6,808 nucleotides of DNA from Chthonomonas sp. UBA6659 (GCA_002455425.1 DKKT01000080.1:266-7073); one strand, 5' to 3'; shown: positions 1 to 6,011, counted from the first letter of the stretch. The notes: generated from the letters alone by a model not told the origin. A program made the numbers and translations.

Positions 1-25
1 GGTTCGATTCCCGCCACCCGCTCCA
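1..25 (+). tRNA. tRNA-Gly, 3' end only (partial)
   Basis: The window opens inside a tRNA. Bases 1-2 are the end of the 5' T-stem strand, 3-9 (TTCGATT) are the T loop, 10-14 (CCCGC) the 3' T-stem strand, 15-21 (CACCCGC) the 3' acceptor strand, 22 (T) the discriminator and 23-25 an encoded CCA. The acceptor strand implies a 5' end GCGGGTG. That end and discriminator U73 are typical of bacterial tRNA-Gly, so the isotype is inferred with fair confidence. The anticodon is outside the window and cannot be read. The gene converges on leuA, whose stop codon is only 10 bases away, and no T-rich terminator is visible between them. Confidence 0.88.
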
Positions 26-35
26 ACTCCCTCTC

Positions 36-1178
36 TCAGCGGACGAGCTCGCGCAGATCCTCCTCGTCGACCTCGCTTTTCGTGTCGGCGACGCGGAGGA
101 ACGCCTCGTAAATGCGCTCGAAGCGATCTTCGGTGAAGCTGAAGCCGAGCTCGGTCAGGCGGTGCTTCAGACCGTGGCGGCCTGAGCGTGCGGTGAGGAT
201 GATCTCGCTCTTCTCGGCCCCGACCAGGGTCGGATCGATGATCTCGTAGGTCGAGCGCTCTTTGAGCACCCCGTCCTGGTGGATGCCGCTGGAGTGCGCA
301 TAGGCGTTGGCCCCGACCACGGCCTTGTTACGCTGGACGATCATCCCGGTCAGGCGGGAGACCATCTTCGACAGGTGCAGGAGCTTCTTGGTGTCGACCG
401 ACGTATCGAGGCCGAAGCGATCCTGACGGATCTTGAGCGCGACCACGACCTCTTCGAGCGAGGTGTTGCCGGCCCGTTCGCCGATGCCGTTGACCGTCAC
501 CTCGACTTGCCGTGCCCCCGCTTGAACGCCGGCGAGGGTATTCGCGGTCGCCATGCCGAGGTCGTTGTGGCAGTGGCAGCTGAACACGGCCTTGTCGGAG
601 TTGGGCACGTGTTCGATGATCCCGCGGATCATGTCGAAGTACTCCATCGGGATCGTGTAGCCGGTGGTGTCGGGGACGTTGATCGTGGTCGCCCCAGCCG
701 CGATGATGTTCTCGACGACGCGGTAGACGTAATCGCGATCGGCCCGACCCGAGTCCTCCATGAAGTACTCGATGTCGTCCGTGTATTGGCGGGCGTGCTT
801 GACCGCGGCGACGCCGGCCTCGAGCGCCTGATCTCGGGTCATGCGGAGCTTATGCTGGAGGTGGTTGTCGGAGACGCCGAGCCCGGTGTGGATCCGGCGT
901 CGCTCGGCCGGTTCGAGGGCCTCGGCGGCGACGTCGATGTCTTTGGCGCGGGCTCGGGTGAGACCGCAGATCGTGACCCCTTTGAGCTCCCGGGCGAGGG
1001 TGTTCACGCTCTCGAAGTCGCCGGGCGAACTGATCGGGAAGCCGGCCTCGATGATGTCGACCCCGATGTCGACGAGAGCGTGACCGACCTCGAGCTTCTC
1101 GCTCATCGCCAAGCGAACGCCGGGGCTTTGTTCGCCGTCGCGAAGGGTCGTATCGAAAATGAGAACCTGGTTGCTCAA
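36..1178 (-). CDS. leuA: 2-isopropylmalate synthase, short form without regulatory domain
   Basis: This cytoplasmic enzyme condenses acetyl-CoA with 2-oxoisovalerate to give 2-isopropylmalate, the first committed step of leucine synthesis. Counting from the TTG start (380 aa), the DRE-TIM barrel signature FDTTLRDGEQSPG is at residues 8-20. The presumed divalent-metal ligands are D14, H202 and H204 (CHCHND) and N238 (GERAGNTS). H300 in SGIHQDG, near residues 297-303, matches the catalytic His of the family. The protein stops in the linker at about the point where the C-terminal LeuA dimer domain (roughly 120 aa, leucine binding) would begin; classical LeuA is about 510-520 aa. Short LeuA of this length with similar motifs is known from Bacteroidetes, so I see an intact natural form, probably insensitive to leucine, not a broken gene. 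Homocitrate or citramalate synthase is less likely given the overall match. The start is TTG with GAGG 8 bases upstream. GTG at 1187 (383 aa) is a real alternative, because it fits a near-leaderless start behind TATAAT. Confidence 0.9.
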   Translation of the reverse strand: MSNQVLIFDTTLRDGEQSPGVRLAMSEKLEVGHALVDIGVDIIEAGFPISSPGDFESVNTLARELKGVTICGLTRARAKDIDVAAEALEPAERRRIHTGLGVSDNHLQHKLRMTRDQALEAGVAAVKHARQYTDDIEYFMEDSGRADRDYVYRVVENIIAAGATTINVPDTTGYTIPMEYFDMIRGIIEHVPNSDKAVFSCHCHNDLGMATANTLAGVQAGARQVEVTVNGIGERAGNTSLEEVVVALKIRQDRFGLDTSVDTKKLLHLSKMVSRLTGMIVQRNKAVVGANAYAHSSGIHQDGVLKERSTYEIIDPTLVGAEKSEIILTARSGRHGLKHRLTELGFSFTEDRFERIYEAFLRVADTKSEVDEEDLRELVR

Positions 1179-1197
1179 GGAAGACACCTCTCCCCGA

Positions 1198-1203
1198 ATT
1201 ATA
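1198..1203 (-). promoter_or_regulatory. Putative leuA -10 box (TATAAT)
   Basis: Read on the minus strand, bases 1203-1198 are a perfect TATAAT. A transcript starting about 7 bases downstream would begin near 1191. That is only about 4 bases before the GTG at 1187 and about 13 before the TTG at 1178. No TTGACA-like -35 is seen at 16-18 bases spacing, so the call rests on the perfect -10 box in an otherwise very GC-rich 83-base divergent gap. Confidence 0.55.
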
Positions 1204-1236
1204 CGGCGGTCCCCGCCCGACTGGAGTCGCCCCGTT

Positions 1237-1254
1237 CGGCGGTGTACACTGCCG
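1237..1254. promoter_or_regulatory. Candidate operator: 18-bp near-perfect palindrome in the leuA/MFS gap
   Basis: CGGCGGTGTACACTGCCG is its own reverse complement except for one pair (G1241 against T1250), centred between 1245 and 1246. It covers the putative -10 box of the transporter gene and lies about 46-63 bases upstream of the predicted leuA start. A dimeric regulator bound here could repress the transporter and affect leuA, but the regulator is unknown. Nothing in the window encodes a transcription factor. Confidence 0.4.
1245..1250 (+). promoter_or_regulatory. Putative -10 box (TACACT) of the MFS gene
   Basis: TACACT sits inside TGTACACTGC (1243-1252) and ends 11 bases before the ATG at 1262. 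The expected transcription start near 1257 would leave a leader of about 5 bases. No Shine-Dalgarno-like purine stretch lies before the ATG, which fits near-leaderless translation. The same 10-mer recurs before the gene at 5163. A -35 is not convincing (TGGAGT at 1222-1227, 17-base spacer). Confidence 0.42.
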
Positions 1255-1261
1255 GACACCG

Positions 1262-2575
1262 ATGTCCTCCTCCTCGAACGGGCCCGTGCCGCAGCAAGAG
1301 GCCCGACGCGACTTCACCCACGGTCAGTTGGCCGGGCTGAGCACGTACTGGGCGGCGAGCAACTTCATCTGGGGTGCGCTCCTGACCCTGATCATCGCGA
1401 GGCAGGTGCGCCTGATCGTGGGCGTCGAGGGCAGCGCCGAGGTTCTCGGGCTCGTGATGATGCTCCTCGCGATCCCGGCGATTTTGGTACCGCTGATCGT
1501 GGGTCCGATGTCGGACCGCTGCCTGTCCCGTCTGGGTCGGCGGCGTCCGTATATTCTTTTCGGCTCGTGCATCGCGGCCGTGGGTCTCATGGCGATGTGG
1601 TGGGCGGGCGAGATGCGCAGTATCGGTTGGTTCGCGGCGACGCTGATGGTGGTGAACACCGGCAACAACATCGCGACGGCGGCATACAGCGGCGTGATCC
1701 CCGACTTGGTCGGACACGGCCAACGCGGGCTGGCGAGCGGCTACATGGCAGTGTTCTCCCAGGCGGGGACGCTCTTCGGGGTCCTGATCTCGGGCTATCT
1801 GGTCGACAACGGCTACTACCTGCTGTGCTACGCGATCCTCGCCTCCGTCCAGATGCTCGGACTATCCGTGACGATGCGGGCCGTTCATGAGACGCCCCTG
1901 ACCGAGCGTCCGCCGGGCAAGACGTTCTTGGCCCACCTCAAGAGTCTGTGGATCGATCCGCGCCAGTATCCCGACTTCGGGTGGGTGTGGCTTACGCGGG
2001 CTCTGGTCATGCTCGGTTTCTACAGCTTTTTGCCGTTTATCCTGTTCTATTTGACCGATGTCGTCCAAGTCAAGGACCCTGCGTCGACGACCGGGATCGT
2101 CTCCGGGATCGTGCTCTTGGCGGCGGCGGTCAGCGGCTACTTCGGCGGACGGATTTCAGACGTCGTCGGGCGCAAGAAGATCGTGATGATCGCGAACGCG
2201 CTGATGGCGGTGATCTGCCTCGGATTTGCGGTGGTTTCGACCCTGACCGGCGTGATCGTCGCGGCGGTGCTGTTCGGGCTCGCCTACGGAGCCTACATCA
2301 GCGTGGACTGGGCGCTCGGGGCGGACGTTCTTCCGAATCCGGACGATGCGGCCAAAGACATGGCGGTTTGGCACGTCGCCATGACGCTTCCTCAAGCGAT
2401 CGCGGGATACCCTGCCGGCGCTCTCATCGCCGCGTTCGGGATCAAATCGATGCAGGTTGGAGCGGTAAAAGTCGTCCATTACACCCAAGCTGGGTATGCG
2501 GCGCTGTTCGTGCTCTGCTCGGTCTACCTCGGTCTCGGCGCCTATCTGATTCGGTACGTGAAAGGCGTCAACTGA
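1262..2575 (+). CDS. MFS transporter, SLC45/GPH-like
   Basis: This 437-residue inner-membrane protein has about 12 hydrophobic segments, roughly at residues 29-47, 61-82, 97-115, 121-140, 160-180, 185-205, 240-265, 277-297, 306-326, 329-349, 373-393 and 408-432. A cytoplasmic loop of about 35 residues lies between the two halves. The MFS loop 2-3 motif appears in both halves: GPMSDRCLSRLGRRRP at 81-96 and GGRISDVVGRKK at 295-306. The GRRRP ending, together with DWALGADVLPNPDDAAKDMAVW at 349-370, resembles SLC45/GPH-type cation-sugar symporters. A proton- or sodium-coupled carrier for a sugar or glycoside is therefore the best guess, but the substrate cannot be named. It is transcribed away from leuA, and no sugar-catabolic gene is nearby to support a substrate. 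ATG 1262 is the first in-frame start; GTG at 1286 is possible but has no better ribosome-binding site. Confidence 0.85.
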   Translation: MSSSSNGPVPQQEARRDFTHGQLAGLSTYWAASNFIWGALLTLIIARQVRLIVGVEGSAEVLGLVMMLLAIPAILVPLIVGPMSDRCLSRLGRRRPYILFGSCIAAVGLMAMWWAGEMRSIGWFAATLMVVNTGNNIATAAYSGVIPDLVGHGQRGLASGYMAVFSQAGTLFGVLISGYLVDNGYYLLCYAILASVQMLGLSVTMRAVHETPLTERPPGKTFLAHLKSLWIDPRQYPDFGWVWLTRALVMLGFYSFLPFILFYLTDVVQVKDPASTTGIVSGIVLLAAAVSGYFGGRISDVVGRKKIVMIANALMAVICLGFAVVSTLTGVIVAAVLFGLAYGAYISVDWALGADVLPNPDDAAKDMAVWHVAMTLPQAIAGYPAGALIAAFGIKSMQVGAVKVVHYTQAGYAALFVLCSVYLGLGAYLIRYVKGVN

Positions 2576-2586
2576 GGGTCCTGTGG

Positions 2587-2628
2587 GTCTCGGCCCCGTT
2601 CGCCTACGGGGTCTCGATTTTCCGAGAC
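2587..2628 (+). terminator. Overlapping inverted repeats after the MFS gene, possible terminator or attenuator
   Basis: CCCCGT (2594-2599) pairs with ACGGGG (2606-2611) around a 6-base loop. GTCTCG occurs twice (2587-2592 and 2611-2616), and either copy can pair with CGAGAC (2623-2628). The outer pairing encloses the first hairpin. The inner pairing (loop ATTTTC) competes with it at base 2611. It begins 12 bases after the MFS stop codon. No U-tract follows, so an intrinsic terminator is uncertain; a stabilising 3' structure or an attenuator before the next gene is equally possible. Confidence 0.3.
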
Positions 2629-2678
2629 GTGCGCCGATCGAGGCAACAATTCGACGCCGGCGGAGGTTAACTGGTAGT

Positions 2679-2682
2679 GAGG
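2679..2682 (+). promoter_or_regulatory. Ribosome-binding site that sets the DUF2339 gene start
   Basis: GAGG lies 5 bases before ATG 2688. This supports that ATG over the in-frame GTG at 2583, which would add 35 basic, poorly conserved-looking residues and would start inside the inverted-repeat region after the MFS gene. Confidence 0.5.
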
Positions 2683-2687
2683 ACCCT

Positions 2688-5039
2688 ATGGAACTTGCTT
2701 ACGACGACCGCCAACGACTGGACCGGCTGGAAGCGCGGACCGCGGCGCTTGAGGCTCGCCTCGCGCGGGTTGAGCGCTTCACGAGGGTGACCCTGCCGGA
2801 GCCTCCGCCCGTGATCAGGGATCGACCCGCACCCTGGCTTCCTCCCGGGCTTCCGGCTCAGCCCGAACCCCAGCCTTCACCGCGACCCTCCCCAGCCCCA
2901 GCGAAGCGGGAACGGCCGGACCTCGAGTTGGCGCTCGGGTCACGAGGGTTGCTCTGGGTCGGAGGCTTGGTGACGGTCCTCGGCCTGGCGTACCTGGTCG
3001 GACTCGCGATCAACCGGGGTCTGATTTCCCCCACGACCCAGTTCGTCGGTGAGATGCTGCTCTGTCTCGTTTTCATCGGGATCGGACTGTGGAAGCGTCC
3101 CCAACGGGTCGAGTTCGGAGATCTGCTTGTCGGGCTCGGTTCGTGTGGCATGTACTTGAGCTTCGCCGCCGGTCATCTCGACAAGCACCTGTACGCGAGC
3201 GAAGCCGTCGTCGGGCTCTTCGTAGGCCTGAGCGCGGTCAATGTCCTTTACGGGGCATGGCGGGGGGCGCAGGCGTTCGTCGGGATCGGGCTGTTGGGCG
3301 GCCTGATCGCGTCCGCGATGCCGCTCCAAAGACCCGACGGATTGCCCTTGAGCGTCTCGCTCTCACTCCTTGCGTTGATCCCGGTCCTCATTGTGGGCGC
3401 GATCCGTCGCTGGCCGATGGTGACGGTGGCGGCGTGGGGGCTCTTCATTCCGTTCTCGGGTGCGATCACGTACGGACCCGGTGACTGGCCTTGGCGTGTG
3501 GGCGGGATCGTGGTCGGGACGCTTGCGGTGCTCGCGGCGTTCACCTACGGGCGCAAGTCCGAAGACCATGTCCTTCTGGACACCCTCGGCTGGTTTGCGA
3601 TCCCGGGTACGGCCCTGGTCGTCGGCGGCTATGCCCCTGGGCTGTGGATGTCCGCGATCGTCGGTGGGTTCGCCTTGGCCGCGCTGGGCATTGGCGTTTG
3701 GGCGAAGCGGACCAAGTTGGGGGAGGGCCTGATCCAGGTGTCGGTCGCGACGGCGTTCGTGTTCGTGCCGTTCGGTTGGTCGCACTTCGAGACGAGCGCG
3801 ATCTTCGTCGCGCTCTCGCTGGCGGCAACATGGATCGGTCTCCGGTGGCGTCCGCTCGAAAGTGCCGTCCTTTCGTGCGCGGGCCTTGGACTCGCTCTGT
3901 ACGCCTATCTGTTCGCGGCTTCGGCGGGCCTGCCCGAGAGGCATGAGGTCGCCATCGTCATCGCGTTGATGGCTGCGTTGGGCGGCACGACCTGGATCGG
4001 GTCTCGGGCGAAAGTCGGCCTTCCGGCACTCGTCGTCGGTGCCCTGATCGGTGCTCCGCTCGCGATGCGGCTCACCGTCCTGTTCCTCGAAACACCGGGC
4101 AGCTTCACGGCGTTGTCGGCATCGGCGTTCGGGGGCGCGGTCTACTCTTCGGTACTCGTGATCTGCGCCACCGGAAGGCGCTCACAGGGCGTTTGGGGGG
4201 CGGGATGGGCGGTCTTTGTGTTCGCCCTCTTCGCTTGGCTGTTCGACGTAACGAGTGCCACGGCGATGCCCAACGAGTTCGCGGTGCCGATGAACCTGCT
4301 CCTCATGATCTCGGCATCGCTCCTCGCGATCGGGGCACGCAACGTGGGCTTGGCCGAGGGGGAGGGCATGCTCCAAGGCTTTGCCGCCTTTCTGTTCGGT
4401 GCACTCTGGGTTCGCCTCGCGGTGCTCGTGCTCCCGGTCGAGAGCGCGTGCGCGGTCGCCTGGGGCGCGCTGACCTTTGCCCTCGGTCTTTCCGTCGTGG
4501 CGGCGCGATTCCGGAAGCACTCGCTGATCTTCAGTGGCTACGCTGCGTTCGGAGTGGCGTGCTTCTCGTACGCCGCGATCGATTCGCCGATCCCGTGGGG
4601 GCATCGCGTCGGTCTCGTGGCGTTCGGTCTCGTCGTATTGGTGGCCGTCACTCTCGCCGGGATTCAGGAAAGGAGCGAGCGGCCGGCGATCCTGAACGTA
4701 GCCGCATTCGCGGGATGGTGGGTGGTGACCCACCTGGTTTGGGTGCTGCTCACCAACTCGAACCTCGAAGTGACGGGCCAGGGCTCGTCGACGATCGGGA
4801 TGACGGTCTACGCGCTGCTGCTGATCGGCTTGGGATTCGCGTTCCGCGAGCGGATCTTGCGGTACTGGAGCCTCGGGATCTTCGCGGCGGCCGCGACGAA
4901 GGTCGTGCTGGTCGATCTGGCCGGCCTCGACGCCGCGCTTCGCGTCCTCGTCCTCATGGGCTTGGGCGTGGCGATGATCGTGGGCGCGTACGCCTACATC
5001 CGGTTCGAGCGGCGGTTGACAGCGAGTACGGAGAGCTAG
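2688..5039 (+). CDS. DUF2339 polytopic membrane protein
   Basis: This 783-residue protein has three parts. Residues 1-32 form a short Leu/Glu/Arg coiled coil (RLDRLEARTAALEARLARVER). Residues 36-78 are a Pro-rich hydrophilic linker. From about residue 85 to 772 it is almost continuous membrane segments, roughly 22-24. The first membrane part (LLWVGGLVTVLGLAYLVGLAINRGLI, 88-113) and the C-terminal part (ATKVVLVDLAGLDAALRVLVLMGLG, 736-760) match what I know of DUF2339 (PF10101), a bacterial family with no established biochemical role. The N-terminal coiled coil with a flexible linker before the membrane part is the usual plan of that family. No catalytic motif is apparent, and transport, envelope assembly or a scaffold are all open. 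It starts 112 bases after the MFS stop codon, so shared transcription is possible but not shown. Composition is like its neighbours, with no sign of transfer. Confidence 0.85.
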   Translation: MELAYDDRQRLDRLEARTAALEARLARVERFTRVTLPEPPPVIRDRPAPWLPPGLPAQPEPQPSPRPSPAPAKRERPDLELALGSRGLLWVGGLVTVLGLAYLVGLAINRGLISPTTQFVGEMLLCLVFIGIGLWKRPQRVEFGDLLVGLGSCGMYLSFAAGHLDKHLYASEAVVGLFVGLSAVNVLYGAWRGAQAFVGIGLLGGLIASAMPLQRPDGLPLSVSLSLLALIPVLIVGAIRRWPMVTVAAWGLFIPFSGAITYGPGDWPWRVGGIVVGTLAVLAAFTYGRKSEDHVLLDTLGWFAIPGTALVVGGYAPGLWMSAIVGGFALAALGIGVWAKRTKLGEGLIQVSVATAFVFVPFGWSHFETSAIFVALSLAATWIGLRWRPLESAVLSCAGLGLALYAYLFAASAGLPERHEVAIVIALMAALGGTTWIGSRAKVGLPALVVGALIGAPLAMRLTVLFLETPGSFTALSASAFGGAVYSSVLVICATGRRSQGVWGAGWAVFVFALFAWLFDVTSATAMPNEFAVPMNLLLMISASLLAIGARNVGLAEGEGMLQGFAAFLFGALWVRLAVLVLPVESACAVAWGALTFALGLSVVAARFRKHSLIFSGYAAFGVACFSYAAIDSPIPWGHRVGLVAFGLVVLVAVTLAGIQERSERPAILNVAAFAGWWVVTHLVWVLLTNSNLEVTGQGSSTIGMTVYALLLIGLGFAFRERILRYWSLGIFAAAATKVVLVDLAGLDAALRVLVLMGLGVAMIVGAYAYIRFERRLTASTES

Positions 5040-5121
5040 CGCATCGCCCAGTCTCCCACTTCGTCCGAGCCGCGTCGGTCGCGGGGCCGCACAACATGGC
5101 GGTGACGGCAATCGTACCGGG

Positions 5122-5147
5122 GGAGCGCGTCGGCTCGGACGCGCTCC
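5122..5147. repeat. Perfect 10-bp inverted repeat before the immunity-like gene
   Basis: GGAGCGCGTC (5122-5131) and GACGCGCTCC (5138-5147) are exact reverse complements around the 6-base loop GGCTCG, and a G-T pair could extend the stem by one. The right arm ends 2 bases before TACACT at 5150, so the repeat fills the spacer and -35 zone of the predicted promoter. It could be an operator. It could also be a terminator for the DUF2339 gene, whose stop codon is 82 bases upstream, but only a weak mixed pyrimidine stretch follows rather than a U-tract. Confidence 0.6.
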
Positions 5148-5149
5148 TG

Positions 5150-5155
5150 TACACT
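5150..5155 (+). promoter_or_regulatory. Putative -10 box (TACACT) of the immunity-like gene
   Basis: TACACT lies within TGTACACTGC (5149-5158), the identical 10-mer found before the MFS gene. It ends 7 bases before TTG 5163, so the predicted transcription start falls at about the start codon itself. No -35 consensus is visible; that zone is taken up by the inverted repeat. Confidence 0.42.
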
Positions 5156-5162
5156 GCTTCTC

Positions 5163-5741
5163 TTGGTCTACAGGTTCCGCACTTCGCAGCTGACCTGGGG
5201 ACTCGTACCCCTGTACGACCAGCTCCCCGAAGGAATCCGCGACCCGCGCGTCCGGGTCGGGCCGGATGTTGACGAGGGCTGGACGCCGCCTCCGCTCATG
5301 CTCCGCAAGGCGAAGGGCAAGGCGCATCCGCCCGACATCTGGGACTACGACCAGGGTTGCGCGCTGGCGGTGACCGGCGCGGTGGCGGCGGTCCTCGATG
5401 GCGCGTCATGGTGTCGGCTGTTCCCGCTTCGCGAGGAGGTGCAGGTCGGATCGAACCCCGGCGTCAGGGAGGTGATCGACCGGGTGCTGGTGGTCGTGAC
5501 CTCGGTGGTGGATGTCATGGACCCTGAGCGCACCACCTACAAACCCTACGGCGACCACGTACTGGACTTCGACCGTCCCGGGGCGATCGTGCCCGACGCC
5601 GCCCGAGTGCCTGCTTCGGGGCTGTTCCACCAGCCCACGGGCGCGTCCACCCATCTGTTCGCGACCGAGGGGTTCCGGGCGTTGGTCGAGTCGAAGGGGT
5701 GGACCGGCTTGGAGTTCGTTCCGCTGGAACTCACCGTCTGA
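5163..5741 (+). CDS. Imm11/MXAN_0049-like (DUF1629) protein, putative orphan immunity protein
   Basis: This is a soluble protein of 192 residues with no signal peptide or membrane segment. The C-terminal part GLFHQPTGASTHLFATEGFRALVESKGWTGLEFVPL (153-188) resembles the end of the Imm11/MXAN_0049 (PF07791, DUF1629) fold: a strand, a 'vs/at-e-fr-alve' helix, then 'TGL-F-pl'. Family members often neutralise polymorphic toxins, and many have no known partner. Here no toxin gene is next to it; the flanks are a DUF2339 gene and katG. Residues 56-128, including HPPDIWDYDQGCALAV and a Val-rich strand (VLVVVTSVVDVM), are not recognisable beyond that family. TTG 5163 is the first start in the frame. 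The next ATG would give M46 and remove the N-terminal strand, so TTG is favoured despite the lack of a Shine-Dalgarno sequence. The family call is by pattern only. Confidence 0.62.
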   Translation: MVYRFRTSQLTWGLVPLYDQLPEGIRDPRVRVGPDVDEGWTPPPLMLRKAKGKAHPPDIWDYDQGCALAVTGAVAAVLDGASWCRLFPLREEVQVGSNPGVREVIDRVLVVVTSVVDVMDPERTTYKPYGDHVLDFDRPGAIVPDAARVPASGLFHQPTGASTHLFATEGFRALVESKGWTGLEFVPLELTV

Positions 5742-5754
5742 AGTCCGGGGTTGA

Positions 5755-5775
5755 GCGGCCGCCGAAATGGGCCGC
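5755..5775 (+). terminator. Hairpin after the immunity-like gene, weak terminator candidate
   Basis: GCGGCC (5755-5760) pairs with GGCCGC (5770-5775) around a 9-base loop, 13 bases after the stop codon. There is no U-tract after it, so termination is only a possibility. Confidence 0.28.
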
Positions 5776-5860
5776 GCGCTCCATGGCGGCGACGATGGAC
5801 GTGCACACCTATCGGTCTCAAGACGGCGCGCACGCCGCCGCCGCGCGGCCGTCGGTCCCC

Positions 5861-5889
5861 TTAAGAGCCGATCCCGGGAAAGGTAACAT
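5861..5889 (+). promoter_or_regulatory. Candidate katG promoter
   Basis: TTAAGA (5861-5866) and TAACAT (5884-5889) are separated by 17 bases. Each matches 4 of 6 bases of the sigma-70 consensus, and they are the most AT-rich spots in the gap. The start would fall near 5896, giving a leader of about 158 bases that includes the stem-loop at 5974-6011. This is a by-eye call. Confidence 0.42.
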
Positions 5890-5973
5890 CCTTGCGTGTC
5901 TCGTCAAGTCCGACGCCGCCTGCGGCATGCGGGAGCGCGCACGACACGGAAACGATTCGATTGGACCCGTTCC

Positions 5974-6011
5974 CGCCTCGAACAAATCCGGAGCCGACGG
6001 CTCCCGAGGCG
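5974..6011 (+). promoter_or_regulatory. Bulged 13-bp stem-loop in the presumed katG leader
   Basis: CGCCTCG (5974-5980) is the exact complement of CGAGGCG (6005-6011). Directly inside it, GGAGCC (5990-5995) pairs with GGCTCC (5999-6004) around the loop GAC. The 3' strand is continuous, while the 5' strand carries a 9-base bulge (AACAAATCC, 5981-5989). It ends 29 bases before the ribosome-binding site. It could be an attenuator, an mRNA stabiliser or a protein-binding site. No U-run follows, so a simple terminator is unlikely. Confidence 0.5.

Noticed and set aside
36..1178. leuA as a truncated pseudogene cut by the tRNA
   Set aside because: The protein ends cleanly in the linker with motifs intact, and short LeuA proteins of the same length are a known natural group.
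36..1259. Longer leuA reading frame starting at 1259
   Set aside because: The extra 27 residues are basic and unlike the family, and they would be encoded across the TATAAT box and the palindrome in the divergent gap.
279..1340. 353-codon + strand frame opposite leuA
   Set aside because: It is a GC-rich shadow of leuA, rich in Asp, Arg and Val, with no domain. The opposite strand carries clear conserved motifs.
5016..5021. Perfect TTGACA as a -35 box
   Set aside because: It lies inside the end of the DUF2339 gene and has no -10-like sequence 16-18 bases downstream.
5070..5084. Small hairpin CCGCG/CGCGG as a terminator of the DUF2339 gene
   Set aside because: The stem is only 5 bp with no U-tract, which is expected by chance in such GC-rich sequence.
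4182..5327. 381-codon - strand frame opposite the end of the DUF2339 gene
   Set aside because: The composition is Arg/Glu/Pro/His-rich, as expected for an antisense shadow. The + strand has the membrane protein in full.
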